Shown here: one piece after another, positions 1 to 5,082 of the stretch
Layout: each line of letters begins with the position of its first letter
How positions within the stretch are numbered: the first letter of the stretch is position 1
Position numbers and translations under genes: made by a program
Notes under the pieces: model-generated
Database searches by the model: none
Told to the model about the DNA's origin: nothing
Seen by the model: only the letters and a program-made list of their open reading frames with translations
NCBI GenBank assembly: GCA_007119005.1
Contig: SKQM01000019.1
Coordinates: 1-5,082, forward strand
Reading direction: 5' to 3'
Length of the DNA: 5,082 bases
From: Thioalkalivibrio sp.
GTDB taxonomy: Bacteria; Pseudomonadota; Gammaproteobacteria; Ectothiorhodospirales; Ectothiorhodospiraceae

Positions 1-184
1 CGCGGATGCAATCCGCCACGGCTTCGTAATCGACCGTGTCGGCGATGTCGCCGGATTTCGCGGCAACCCGGGTATCGGTGCCCAGCTCGATATCAAAGCG
101 CAGGCGGCGACGGATCCGCTGCTCCCACGCATACACGCCGATCACGGCTTCGACCTCAAGGTCGCGTAGGTAGATCTGATCCAT
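1..184 (-). CDS. folB: Dihydroneopterin aldolase FolB, N-terminal part (cut by window edge)
   Basis: Translating the minus strand from the ATG at 184 gives 61 residues with no stop before the window ends. FolB converts 7,8-dihydroneopterin to 6-hydroxymethyl-dihydropterin plus glycolaldehyde in cytosolic folate synthesis. The start MDQIYLRDL, the block IGVYAWEQ (residues 15-22), RFDIEL (29-34) and AAKSGDIADTVDYEAVAD (41-58) follow E. coli FolB closely from memory. Glu21 and Tyr53 sit where the family has conserved active-site residues. The catalytic Lys lies in the missing C-terminal half. A GGAGGG (minus strand, 200-195) lies 10 nt before the ATG, slightly far but usable. The gene is divergent from the amidoligase pair, so it probably has its own promoter in the 185-375 gap. 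The partial length reflects the window edge, not a broken gene. Confidence 0.93.
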   Translation of the reverse strand, partial: MDQIYLRDLEVEAVIGVYAWEQRIRRRLRFDIELGTDTRVAAKSGDIADTVDYEAVADCIR

Positions 185-251
185 GGTCGGCTCGCCCTCC
201 CGGCGGGATCCTAGCGTTACGCGGAAAGGCGCAAGAATAACCGACCGCCGA

Positions 252-292
252 AAATGCCGCCCCCACCCCAGAGGTCGGGGCGAACGGCATTT
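252..292. repeat. Inverted repeat / stem-loop between folB and the amidoligase
   Basis: A perfect 8-bp inverted repeat, AAATGCCG (252-259) and CGGCATTT (285-292), encloses 25 nt. Inside, CCCC (266-269) can pair with GGGG (277-280) around a 7-nt loop, so an RNA from either strand could fold into a two-part hairpin. The right arm overlaps the proposed -35 element of the amidoligase promoter (291-296). It could therefore be an operator, a leader structure for folB, or a terminator-like hairpin: the minus strand reads CGGCATTTT, but with only four T residues. The repeat is seen directly, and its role is inference. Confidence 0.5.
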
Positions 293-320
293 GCCTGTGT
301 CACCGCCGGGTCAATATCAT
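291..320 (+). promoter_or_regulatory. Candidate sigma70 promoter for the amidoligase pair
   Basis: TTGCCT (291-296, 4 of 6 to TTGACA) is followed after 18 bp by TATCAT (315-320, 5 of 6 to TATAAT). Transcription would begin near 327, leaving a leader of about 50 nt before the ATG at 376. It lies in an AT-richer patch of an otherwise GC-rich gap and points toward the two plus-strand genes. Chance matches of this quality do occur. Confidence 0.4.
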
Positions 321-375
321 CGGTCTCGAGCCGGTCAACCTGCCAATCCCGCCTGCCGTAGGACCCGAAGCCGCG

Positions 376-1368
376 ATGAGCACCCCGTTTCGAGACTTGC
401 CCTGGCCAGACGCGCCCGACGGCCGCCCGCGCCGCATCGGCGTCGAAATCGAGATGGCCGGTGTGACGCTCGACGCGATGGCCGAGGCGGTGCGTGCCGA
501 ATTCGGCGGGCGCATCGAACCCGACAGCGCTTTCGTCACCCATGTGCGCGAGACCGAATTCGGGGATTTCGAGGTGGAATTGGACGCCCGCGTGCTGAAA
601 GACCACCGCTATCGCGCGCATCTCCGGCGCCTCGGAATCGAGCTCGACGATGCCGACAGCGATGCGCTGGACCGCTGGCTGGCCGATGCCGCTGGACGGC
701 TGGTGCCGCACGAGATCGTCGCGCCTCCGGTACCGATGCACGTGCTGCCGCGCCTCGACCGCGTGCGTGCCGCCCTGCAGCAGAAGGGGGCGCAGGGCAC
801 CCAGTCGTCGCTGCTGTACGCGTTCGGGCTGCAGTTGAACATCGAGGCCCACAGCCTGGAACCCGCCTGGCTGACCCCGGTGCTGCAGGCCTTCCTGCTT
901 CTCTACGAAGCACTGGTGAAGGCCGAAAACATCGACCTCTCCCGCCAGCTTTCGCCGTATATCAAGCCCTTTCCCGGCCACTACGTGCGCCACGTGCTGC
1001 AACCCGGCTACCGGCCCGGAATCAGCGAGCTGATCGACGACTACCTGGAGCACAACCAGACCCGCAACCGTCCGCTGGACCTGCTGCCCCTGTTCGCCGA
1101 GGTCGACCGGGAACGGGTGATGGCCGCGCCTGTGGAGCACGAACTGATCAAGCCCCGGCCGGCGCTGCACTACCGGCTCCCGAACTGCGAGATCGACGAC
1201 CCCGACTGGAACCTCGCAAGGCCGTTCAATGCCTGGGCGGAAGTGGAACACCTGGCGGCGGACCCCGACCACCTCGAGGCCGCCCGCGCGGAATACCTGC
1301 GGCGCCCCGCGCAGGCACTTGGCCAGCTCGCGGACGAGTGGGCACGGCGGATCCGTGACTGGGTCTGA
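376..1368 (+). CDS. Putative amidoligase, GS-like fold (Amidoligase_2 type)
   Basis: The 330-residue product resembles the Amidoligase_2 family, predicted ATP-dependent carboxylate-amine ligases related to glutamine synthetase and gamma-glutamylcysteine synthetase. Near the N-terminus RRIGVEIEMAG carries Glu24 and Glu26, and DFEVELD (64-70) adds acidic residues; such glutamates bind metal and ATP in the fold. HEIVAPPVP (112-120) and FGLQLNIE (150-157) match the family's internal strands, and a basic HYVRHVLQPGYRPG (202-214) and TRNR (228-231) may contact phosphate or substrate. There is no signal peptide or membrane span, so it is probably cytosolic. The ATG at 376 is chosen because the family core starts about 19 residues later. 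Its ribosome site is weak: AGGA at 360-363 is 12 nt away. The 3' end overlaps the next gene by 14 bp. The substrate is unknown. The family call comes from motif recognition without a search. Confidence 0.8.
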   Translation: MSTPFRDLPWPDAPDGRPRRIGVEIEMAGVTLDAMAEAVRAEFGGRIEPDSAFVTHVRETEFGDFEVELDARVLKDHRYRAHLRRLGIELDDADSDALDRWLADAAGRLVPHEIVAPPVPMHVLPRLDRVRAALQQKGAQGTQSSLLYAFGLQLNIEAHSLEPAWLTPVLQAFLLLYEALVKAENIDLSRQLSPYIKPFPGHYVRHVLQPGYRPGISELIDDYLEHNQTRNRPLDLLPLFAEVDRERVMAAPVEHELIKPRPALHYRLPNCEIDDPDWNLARPFNAWAEVEHLAADPDHLEAARAEYLRRPAQALGQLADEWARRIRDWV

Positions 1369-2203
1369 TCCGGAAACCGCCCTCGAGCCGGCGGAAGCTG
1401 CCCGGCGGCGCCCCTTGGTCGCCATCACCGGGCCGGACCGGGGCGGGTGGCCCGCCTGGTTCTTCACCGCGCTGGCCGTGCGCAGGGCCGGCGGCCGTCC
1501 GCTGAGGATCCGCCCGTCACGGCCCTGCCACCATTGTCGCTTCGATGCCCTCATCATCGGCGGTGGCGCGGACGTCGACCCGGCGCTGTACGACGAACCC
1601 GAGAGCCTGCACGCCGCGGACATCCAGGCGGCCGAGCGGCGCTGGACACAACGGCTGATCGGCTACGCCTTCTACCCGTTGCTCTGGCTGCTGCGCCGGA
1701 TGTTCCAGTCGCACGGGGGGATCCTCGACCCGGAGCGAGACCGTCTGGAGAAGGCGCTGATCAACCGGGCGCTCGACGAGCACCGGCCGATGCTCGGCAT
1801 CTGCCGCGGCATGCAGCTGATCAACGTGGTGCTCGGTGGCACTCTGAACCGGAACCTCGACGCGTTCTACGTGGAAACGCCGAAATCGCGCAGCCTGCTG
1901 CCGGTAAAAAAGGTCGCGCTGGAATCCGGCAGCCTGCTGGAACAGGTCTTCGACCGTGAAGAGTTGTGGGTCAACGCCCTGCACAACCAGGCGGTGAACG
2001 GACTCGGCCGGAAGCTGCGGGTCGCGGCCTGCGAACCGGCCGGCGTGATCCAGGCCATCGAATCGACGGCCGACTGGTGCATCGGGGTGCAGTGGCACCC
2101 GGAGTACCTCCCGCAGAAGAATGTACAGCAGCGACTGTTCAGGGCGCTGGTGGAGGCCGCCCGGCAGACACCGGACCGCCCTGATCAGACCCGGGCGGGA
2201 TAG
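1355..2203 (+). CDS. Class I glutamine amidotransferase / gamma-glutamyl hydrolase family protein (peptidase C26, PuuD-like)
   Basis: From the GTG at 1355 the product has 282 residues. Family members hydrolyse gamma-glutamyl amides (PuuD frees GABA from gamma-glutamyl-GABA) or release ammonia from glutamine. The marks are [16 protein letters not shown] (64-79), the nucleophile elbow [10 protein letters not shown] (148-157, Cys150), [10 protein letters not shown] in the usual His-Gln region, and VQWHPEY (245-251) supplying His248 and Glu250, so the Cys-His-Glu triad is intact. Between ALY and the DPERD helix (125-129) lies about 30 extra residues relative to PuuD, with a hydrophobic stretch (about 101-117). 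A CHHC motif is at 58-61. The start is inferred: GTG 1355 has only weak GGCGGA upstream, and TTG 1319 is a less likely alternative. The 14-bp overlap with the amidoligase implies translational coupling and a shared pathway. The actual substrate cannot be read from sequence. Confidence 0.88.
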   Translation: MTGSDPETALEPAEAARRRPLVAITGPDRGGWPAWFFTALAVRRAGGRPLRIRPSRPCHHCRFDALIIGGGADVDPALYDEPESLHAADIQAAERRWTQRLIGYAFYPLLWLLRRMFQSHGGILDPERDRLEKALINRALDEHRPMLGICRGMQLINVVLGGTLNRNLDAFYVETPKSRSLLPVKKVALESGSLLEQVFDREELWVNALHNQAVNGLGRKLRVAACEPAGVIQAIESTADWCIGVQWHPEYLPQKNVQQRLFRALVEAARQTPDRPDQTRAG

Positions 2204-2829
2204 CCGATGCCCAGGCCGCCGAGGCCGCAGTAACCCCCGGGATTCTTCGCCAGGTACTGCTGGTGGTAATCCTCGGCGTAATAGAAATCCTCGAGTTCCC
2301 TGATCTCGGTGGTCACCGGACCGCGGCCGGCATCGTGCAGGACCGCCTCGAAGCGATCACGACTGGCCTCGACCACCGGCCGGTGCCCGGGATCCGAAAG
2401 GTAGATCCCGGACCGGTACTGCGTCCCGACGTCGTTCCCCTGGCGCATGCCCTGGGTCGGATCGTGTCCCTCCCAGAAAACCTTCAGCAGCTGTTCGAGC
2501 GGAAGCCTCGCCGGATCGAAGACCACCCGGACGATTTCGTTGTGCCCCGTCAGCCCGGAACAGACCTCGCGGTAGGTGGGGTTCGGGGTATGCCCGCCAC
2601 CGTAGCCCACCGCGGTCACGTGGACTCCGGGCTGCAGCCAGAACAGGCGTTCGGCGCCCCAGAAACAGCCCATGCCGAAGTGGACGACTTCCGTCCCCTC
2701 AGGATACGGCGGCAGCAGCGGCACGTCGAGCACCGCGTGACGCTCGGGCACCGGCATCGGCGTCTCGCGGCCCGGCAGGGCCTCGGAGCGGTCGGGCATC
2801 CGGGTCTTGTGCATGGCGGCAAACAGCAT
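2185..2829 (-). CDS. msrA: Peptide-methionine (S)-S-oxide reductase MsrA
   Basis: The 214-residue protein reduces the S-epimer of methionine sulfoxide in proteins and free methionine, using thioredoxin. It follows E. coli MsrA (212 residues, recalled) almost throughout: [11 protein letters not shown] (17-27), the catalytic GCFWG (54-58, Cys55), [42 protein letters not shown], and [16 protein letters not shown]. Near the end GGYCGLGG keeps the first resolving cysteine (Cys201), but where E. coli has the second recycling cysteine (GVC) this protein has GIG (Gly209). It therefore likely recycles through one resolving cysteine. There is no signal peptide, so it is cytosolic. The ATG at 2829 is supported by TGAGGA 7 nt upstream; that TGA is the stop of the preceding dehydrogenase gene, only 10 bp away. 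The 3' end overlaps the convergent amidotransferase gene by 19 bp. Confidence 0.96.
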   Translation of the reverse strand: MLFAAMHKTRMPDRSEALPGRETPMPVPERHAVLDVPLLPPYPEGTEVVHFGMGCFWGAERLFWLQPGVHVTAVGYGGGHTPNPTYREVCSGLTGHNEIVRVVFDPARLPLEQLLKVFWEGHDPTQGMRQGNDVGTQYRSGIYLSDPGHRPVVEASRDRFEAVLHDAGRGPVTTEIRELEDFYYAEDYHQQYLAKNPGGYCGLGGLGIGYPARV

Positions 2830-2836
2830 CGCGGGT

Positions 2837-2842
2837 TCCTCA
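2837..2842 (-). promoter_or_regulatory. Shine-Dalgarno of msrA embedded in the upstream stop codon
   Basis: On the minus strand TGAGGA contains the stop codon TGA of the PQQ dehydrogenase and the GAGGA ribosome site of msrA, 7 nt before its ATG. A ribosome ending the first gene stops on the site that starts the second, which fits translational coupling and fixes the msrA start. Confidence 0.7.
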
Positions 2843-3979
2843 GGGCCGGGGCGGCGGTTCGATCCGCAGCAGCTCGCCGGGATCGTGATCGGTGAGCACG
2901 TAGATCACGCCATCGCGCACCCGCACGTCACGGATGCGCCGGTTCTGATCCTCGAGCATGCGGACCTCGGAGATCACGGCCTCGTGGTCAAGGCTGAGCC
3001 GCGCGAGGTGCCGGTGGGCCAGCGCTCCGACCAGCAGATCGCCATCCCAGCCAGGAAAGGCGTCGCCCTGGTAGAAGGCCATGCCGGAGGGAGCGATGGA
3101 CGGGGTCCAGTAATGCAGCGGCTGCTCCATGCCCTCCTTCTCGCGGATACCTTCCCCGATCACCGCACCCGAGTAGTCGATCCCGTGGCTGATCACCGGC
3201 CAGCCATAGTTCAGGCCGGGCTCGATGATGTTGATCTCGTCGCCACCCCGAGGTCCGTGCTCGTGTTCCCACAGCACCCCGGTCTCCGGATGCAGAGCCA
3301 TGCCCTGCGGGTTACGCACGCCCCAGGCGTAGATCTCGGGCCGCGCATCGGCACGCCCGACTAAGGGGTTGTCCTCGGGAATACGGCCGTCGTCATGCAG
3401 CCGGATGATGCTGCCAGCGTGGTCGTCGAGACGCTGCGCGCGCGGCATGTCACCACGGTCACCGACGGAGAGGAAGACGTAACCGTCGCCGTCGAACACG
3501 ATGCGGCTGCCGAAGTGGCGTCCGCCACGGCTCGCCGGCTCCGCAGTGAACAGCACCTCGACATCCTGCAGGCGGTCGTCCTCGAAACGCGCACGCGCAA
3601 GCCGCGTGGTCACGCCATTGCCGACCGCGTCGGCATAGTTTAAATACAGCCAGCGGTTGTCGTCGAAGTCGGGATGCAGCGCCAGATCGAGCAGCCCCCC
3701 CTGCCCGGTCGCGGCAATCTCGGGCAACCCCGGCACAGGGTCGGGCAACAGCGCGCCGTCGCGAAAGATCCGCAGGCGTCCGGGCCGCTCGCTGATCAGG
3801 ATGTCGCCGCCGGGCAGGAAGGCCAGCGCCCAGGGGTGGGAGAGACCTCCCGTCAGCGGCACCACCCGGTACTCCGCCGAATCGGTCGCGGACCCCTGCT
3901 CACTGGCGCAGGCCGCGAGCGAGACCAGCAGAAGAAGGAACGGAAGGACCAGCCATGGGCCCGTGCGCATCGAGTGCAT
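2840..3979 (-). CDS. PQQ-dependent aldose (glucose/sorbosone-type) dehydrogenase, predicted lipoprotein
   Basis: The protein (379 residues from the ATG at 3979) is a six-bladed beta-propeller quinoprotein of the soluble GDH / E. coli YliI (Asd) family, which oxidises aldoses in the periplasm with PQQ and calcium. Visible family blocks are [11 protein letters not shown] (46-56), [14 protein letters not shown] (92-105), RHFGSR (154-159, His155 likely the catalytic base), VGDRGD (172-177), [12 protein letters not shown] (220-231) and [15 protein letters not shown] (237-251), then the GLNYGWP region. The N-terminus has a short basic start, the leucine-rich [15 protein letters not shown] and a lipobox LAAC (Cys24). 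The next residue is Ala, not Asp, which fits outer-membrane sorting. The GTG at 3985 is open in frame, but AGGGGG (3992-3987) is 7 nt from ATG 3979 and only 1 nt from the GTG. The gene is 34 bp after the CHAD gene. Two TTA leucine codons stand out in this GC-rich gene. Confidence 0.93.
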   Translation of the reverse strand: MHSMRTGPWLVLPFLLLLVSLAACASEQGSATDSAEYRVVPLTGGLSHPWALAFLPGGDILISERPGRLRIFRDGALLPDPVPGLPEIAATGQGGLLDLALHPDFDDNRWLYLNYADAVGNGVTTRLARARFEDDRLQDVEVLFTAEPASRGGRHFGSRIVFDGDGYVFLSVGDRGDMPRAQRLDDHAGSIIRLHDDGRIPEDNPLVGRADARPEIYAWGVRNPQGMALHPETGVLWEHEHGPRGGDEINIIEPGLNYGWPVISHGIDYSGAVIGEGIREKEGMEQPLHYWTPSIAPSGMAFYQGDAFPGWDGDLLVGALAHRHLARLSLDHEAVISEVRMLEDQNRRIRDVRVRDGVIYVLTDHDPGELLRIEPPPRP

Positions 3980-3986
3980 CGGCACA

Positions 3987-3992
3987 CCCCCT
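3987..3992 (-). promoter_or_regulatory. Shine-Dalgarno deciding the dehydrogenase start
   Basis: AGGGGG on the minus strand is 7 nt upstream of ATG 3979 but 1 nt from the upstream GTG at 3985. Normal spacing favours the ATG and gives a protein two residues shorter, with a conventional lipoprotein signal. Confidence 0.6.
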
Positions 3993-4013
3993 GAATTCTG
4001 TCGCAGTGATTCG

Positions 4014-5036
4014 TTAGGCCGGCGGACCGTGTTCGGGTTCCGTCGTCAGACCCGCCCGGGCACATTCGCGCGCCAGCAGGCGGACGCCGGCCACCAGTTC
4101 CTCCGCGTCCCCGGCGCGCAGCCGTGCGCGCAGGTGCTCCACCAGGTCGGCCTGCCGCGTCTGCAGCTCGCGGGCCAGCGACATCAGGCCTGCCCGTTCG
4201 TCCTGCTGCCGGGCCAGTTCCAGCTCCGGGGCATCCAGGGGCTGCGTCAGCGACAGCTCGATCAGTTTGCGCATCCGCGCTGCACCCGCCTGCTCGGAGG
4301 CCTCGGCCAGTTCCATCCCGAACACCTGCAGATCGTGGATCTCGCCCAGCAGTTCCTGCAGCACTTTCAGCTTCCGGACCCGTTCGACCGCGTCCGGGAG
4401 TGCGGCGACCAGTGGCTCCAGCAGGTAGCGCAGGCGCTTGCCGCTGATGCGTGCAATGTGCAGCGGCTCCTCGGAGGTGTCGGCGAGGATATTCGCACAG
4501 TGCGCGGCGAAATCGCCGCTGGCCTCGAGCAGCAGGCCCGCGGTCACCTCCGCGAAGCTGTGCCTGGGTTCGTCGCGCTTCGCCTTCAGCCGGCCACGCA
4601 GCGGCTTGTGCACGAGCCGGAAACGCTCGGCCAGCGTCGCCCGCAGTTCCGCATATTCGGCCTCGAGCCGTTGCTCCAGGCGCTGCTGCAGCCATTCGAA
4701 CCCCGGCCGGTGGTGGGGCTTCGGATCCACCCGGCGCTGCGCCAGCCTTGCCAGCTGCACCTCGGTGTCGCGCGCCGCACCCGTGGCGTCGACCACCGCC
4801 TTCAGGCGCCGGCGCAGCTTCCGGGTGACGACGTCGGCAAGGTAGGGACGGTAGGCCTTCTCGATGCTGCGTGCGCGGCGCATCGCGACACGGAATTCGT
4901 GCAGGGCCTCCGGATCGTCCAGATCGCCGGCCAGCGACTCGGCCACCGCGAGCCGCTTGCGCATCAGCAGCCGCGCGACCTGGCCAACCGGGCGCGGCAT
5001 CTGGGAGGGCTTGACGGTCAGGACTTTGGCAACCAT
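4014..5036 (-). CDS. CHAD domain protein (predicted polyphosphate-binding)
   Basis: The 340-residue protein is almost entirely a CHAD domain, a helical bundle with conserved histidines and many basic residues; characterised CHAD domains bind polyphosphate. The first signature ALHEFRVAMRRARS (44-57) holds His46, Arg49, Arg53, Arg54 and Arg56. AARDTEVQ (87-94) matches the conserved R-D turn. The second half repeats the pattern with LHIARISGKRLRYLLEPL (192-209; His193, Arg196, Lys200, Arg201, Arg203, Tyr204) and LQELLGEIHDLQV (226-238). No CYTH (triphosphatase-like) domain precedes it, so it is a stand-alone CHAD protein. There is no signal peptide, so it is probably cytosolic. ATG 5036 is supported by AGGA 7 nt upstream (5047-5044). 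It is the first gene of the minus-strand cluster, 34 bp ahead of the dehydrogenase. Its biochemical role here is unknown; granule association or polyphosphate sensing are options. Confidence 0.92.
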   Translation of the reverse strand: MVAKVLTVKPSQMPRPVGQVARLLMRKRLAVAESLAGDLDDPEALHEFRVAMRRARSIEKAYRPYLADVVTRKLRRRLKAVVDATGAARDTEVQLARLAQRRVDPKPHHRPGFEWLQQRLEQRLEAEYAELRATLAERFRLVHKPLRGRLKAKRDEPRHSFAEVTAGLLLEASGDFAAHCANILADTSEEPLHIARISGKRLRYLLEPLVAALPDAVERVRKLKVLQELLGEIHDLQVFGMELAEASEQAGAARMRKLIELSLTQPLDAPELELARQQDERAGLMSLARELQTRQADLVEHLRARLRAGDAEELVAGVRLLARECARAGLTTEPEHGPPA

Positions 5037-5082
5037 GCGCTGATCCTAATCCGCCCTGTGTTACAAGTTCCACCGCGGCACC
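5037..5082 (-). promoter_or_regulatory. Upstream region of the CHAD gene (partial)
   Basis: These 46 bp hold the ribosome site AGGA (minus strand, 5047-5044) and a possible -10-like TGTAAC. Any matching -35 would lie outside the window, so no promoter can be called firmly. Confidence 0.25.

Noticed and set aside
214..222. GCGT-T-ACGC short palindrome in the folB leader.
   Set aside because: Four-base arms are common by chance in GC-rich DNA.
252..295. Rho-independent terminator at the inverted repeat.
   Set aside because: It lies upstream of both divergent genes, has only three or four T residues after the stem, and the stem is interrupted. A control or leader element is more likely.
313..345. 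Minus-strand promoter for folB (TTGACC, then TATTGA after 16 bp).
   Set aside because: The -35 is good, but the -10 matches only three of six positions, so I do not annotate it.
183..1358. Long plus-strand frame (391 codons) over the amidoligase.
   Set aside because: Its product is Arg/Pro/Ala-rich shadow translation with no motifs. The 376-1368 frame carries the recognisable family residues.
217..1623. Long minus-strand open frame (468 codons) opposite the amidoligase.
   Set aside because: Its product is low-complexity and shows no family motif. It is antisense to two well-supported genes, as expected in GC-rich DNA.
1517..2098. Minus-strand frame of 193 codons opposite the amidotransferase.
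   Set aside because: It is the antisense of a gene with an intact catalytic triad and has no recognisable domain.
2263..2895. Plus-strand frame of 210 codons opposite msrA.
   Set aside because: It is the antisense of a near-complete match to E. coli MsrA, with no motif of its own.
3853..5073. Minus-strand frame of 406 codons over the CHAD gene.
   Set aside because: It is a +1 shadow rich in Gly/Ala/Arg. The 4014-5036 frame has the CHAD signatures and a good ribosome site.

Overview
The window is high-GC, gene-dense bacterial DNA with six protein genes, one of them cut by the left edge. The E. coli-like FolB, the E. coli-type long MsrA, the lipoprotein PQQ dehydrogenase and the strong G/C third-position bias suggest a gammaproteobacterium. 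A Chromatiales/Ectothiorhodospiraceae-like lineage is my guess and cannot be proven from this sequence. I see no mobile element, CRISPR array, rRNA or tRNA.

Layout. At the left edge, on the minus strand, lies the 5' part of folB (dihydroneopterin aldolase, folate synthesis). A divergent intergenic region of about 190 bp follows. It contains an inverted repeat and a plausible sigma70 promoter facing right. Next is a plus-strand pair (376-2203): a GS-fold amidoligase (Amidoligase_2-type) whose last codons overlap the start of a class I glutamine amidotransferase / gamma-glutamyl hydrolase (peptidase C26, PuuD-like). The rest, on the minus strand (5036 down to 2185), is a tight three-gene cluster: CHAD-domain protein, then PQQ-dependent aldose dehydrogenase (predicted lipoprotein), then msrA. 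The two clusters converge, and their last genes overlap by 19 bp.

How the genes may work together. The amidoligase/amidotransferase pair is the most interesting part. One enzyme would form an amide (peptide-like or gamma-glutamyl) bond using ATP. The partner would hydrolyse gamma-glutamyl bonds or release ammonia from glutamine. Pairings of this kind have been predicted from comparative genomics to make small amide metabolites or to modify proteins or peptides, but the substrate is unknown here. The minus-strand cluster joins a likely polyphosphate-binding CHAD protein, an envelope sugar oxidase and a methionine-sulfoxide repair enzyme. Close spacing and a Shine-Dalgarno with 7-nt spacing before each gene suggest joint expression, while a shared pathway is only a guess.
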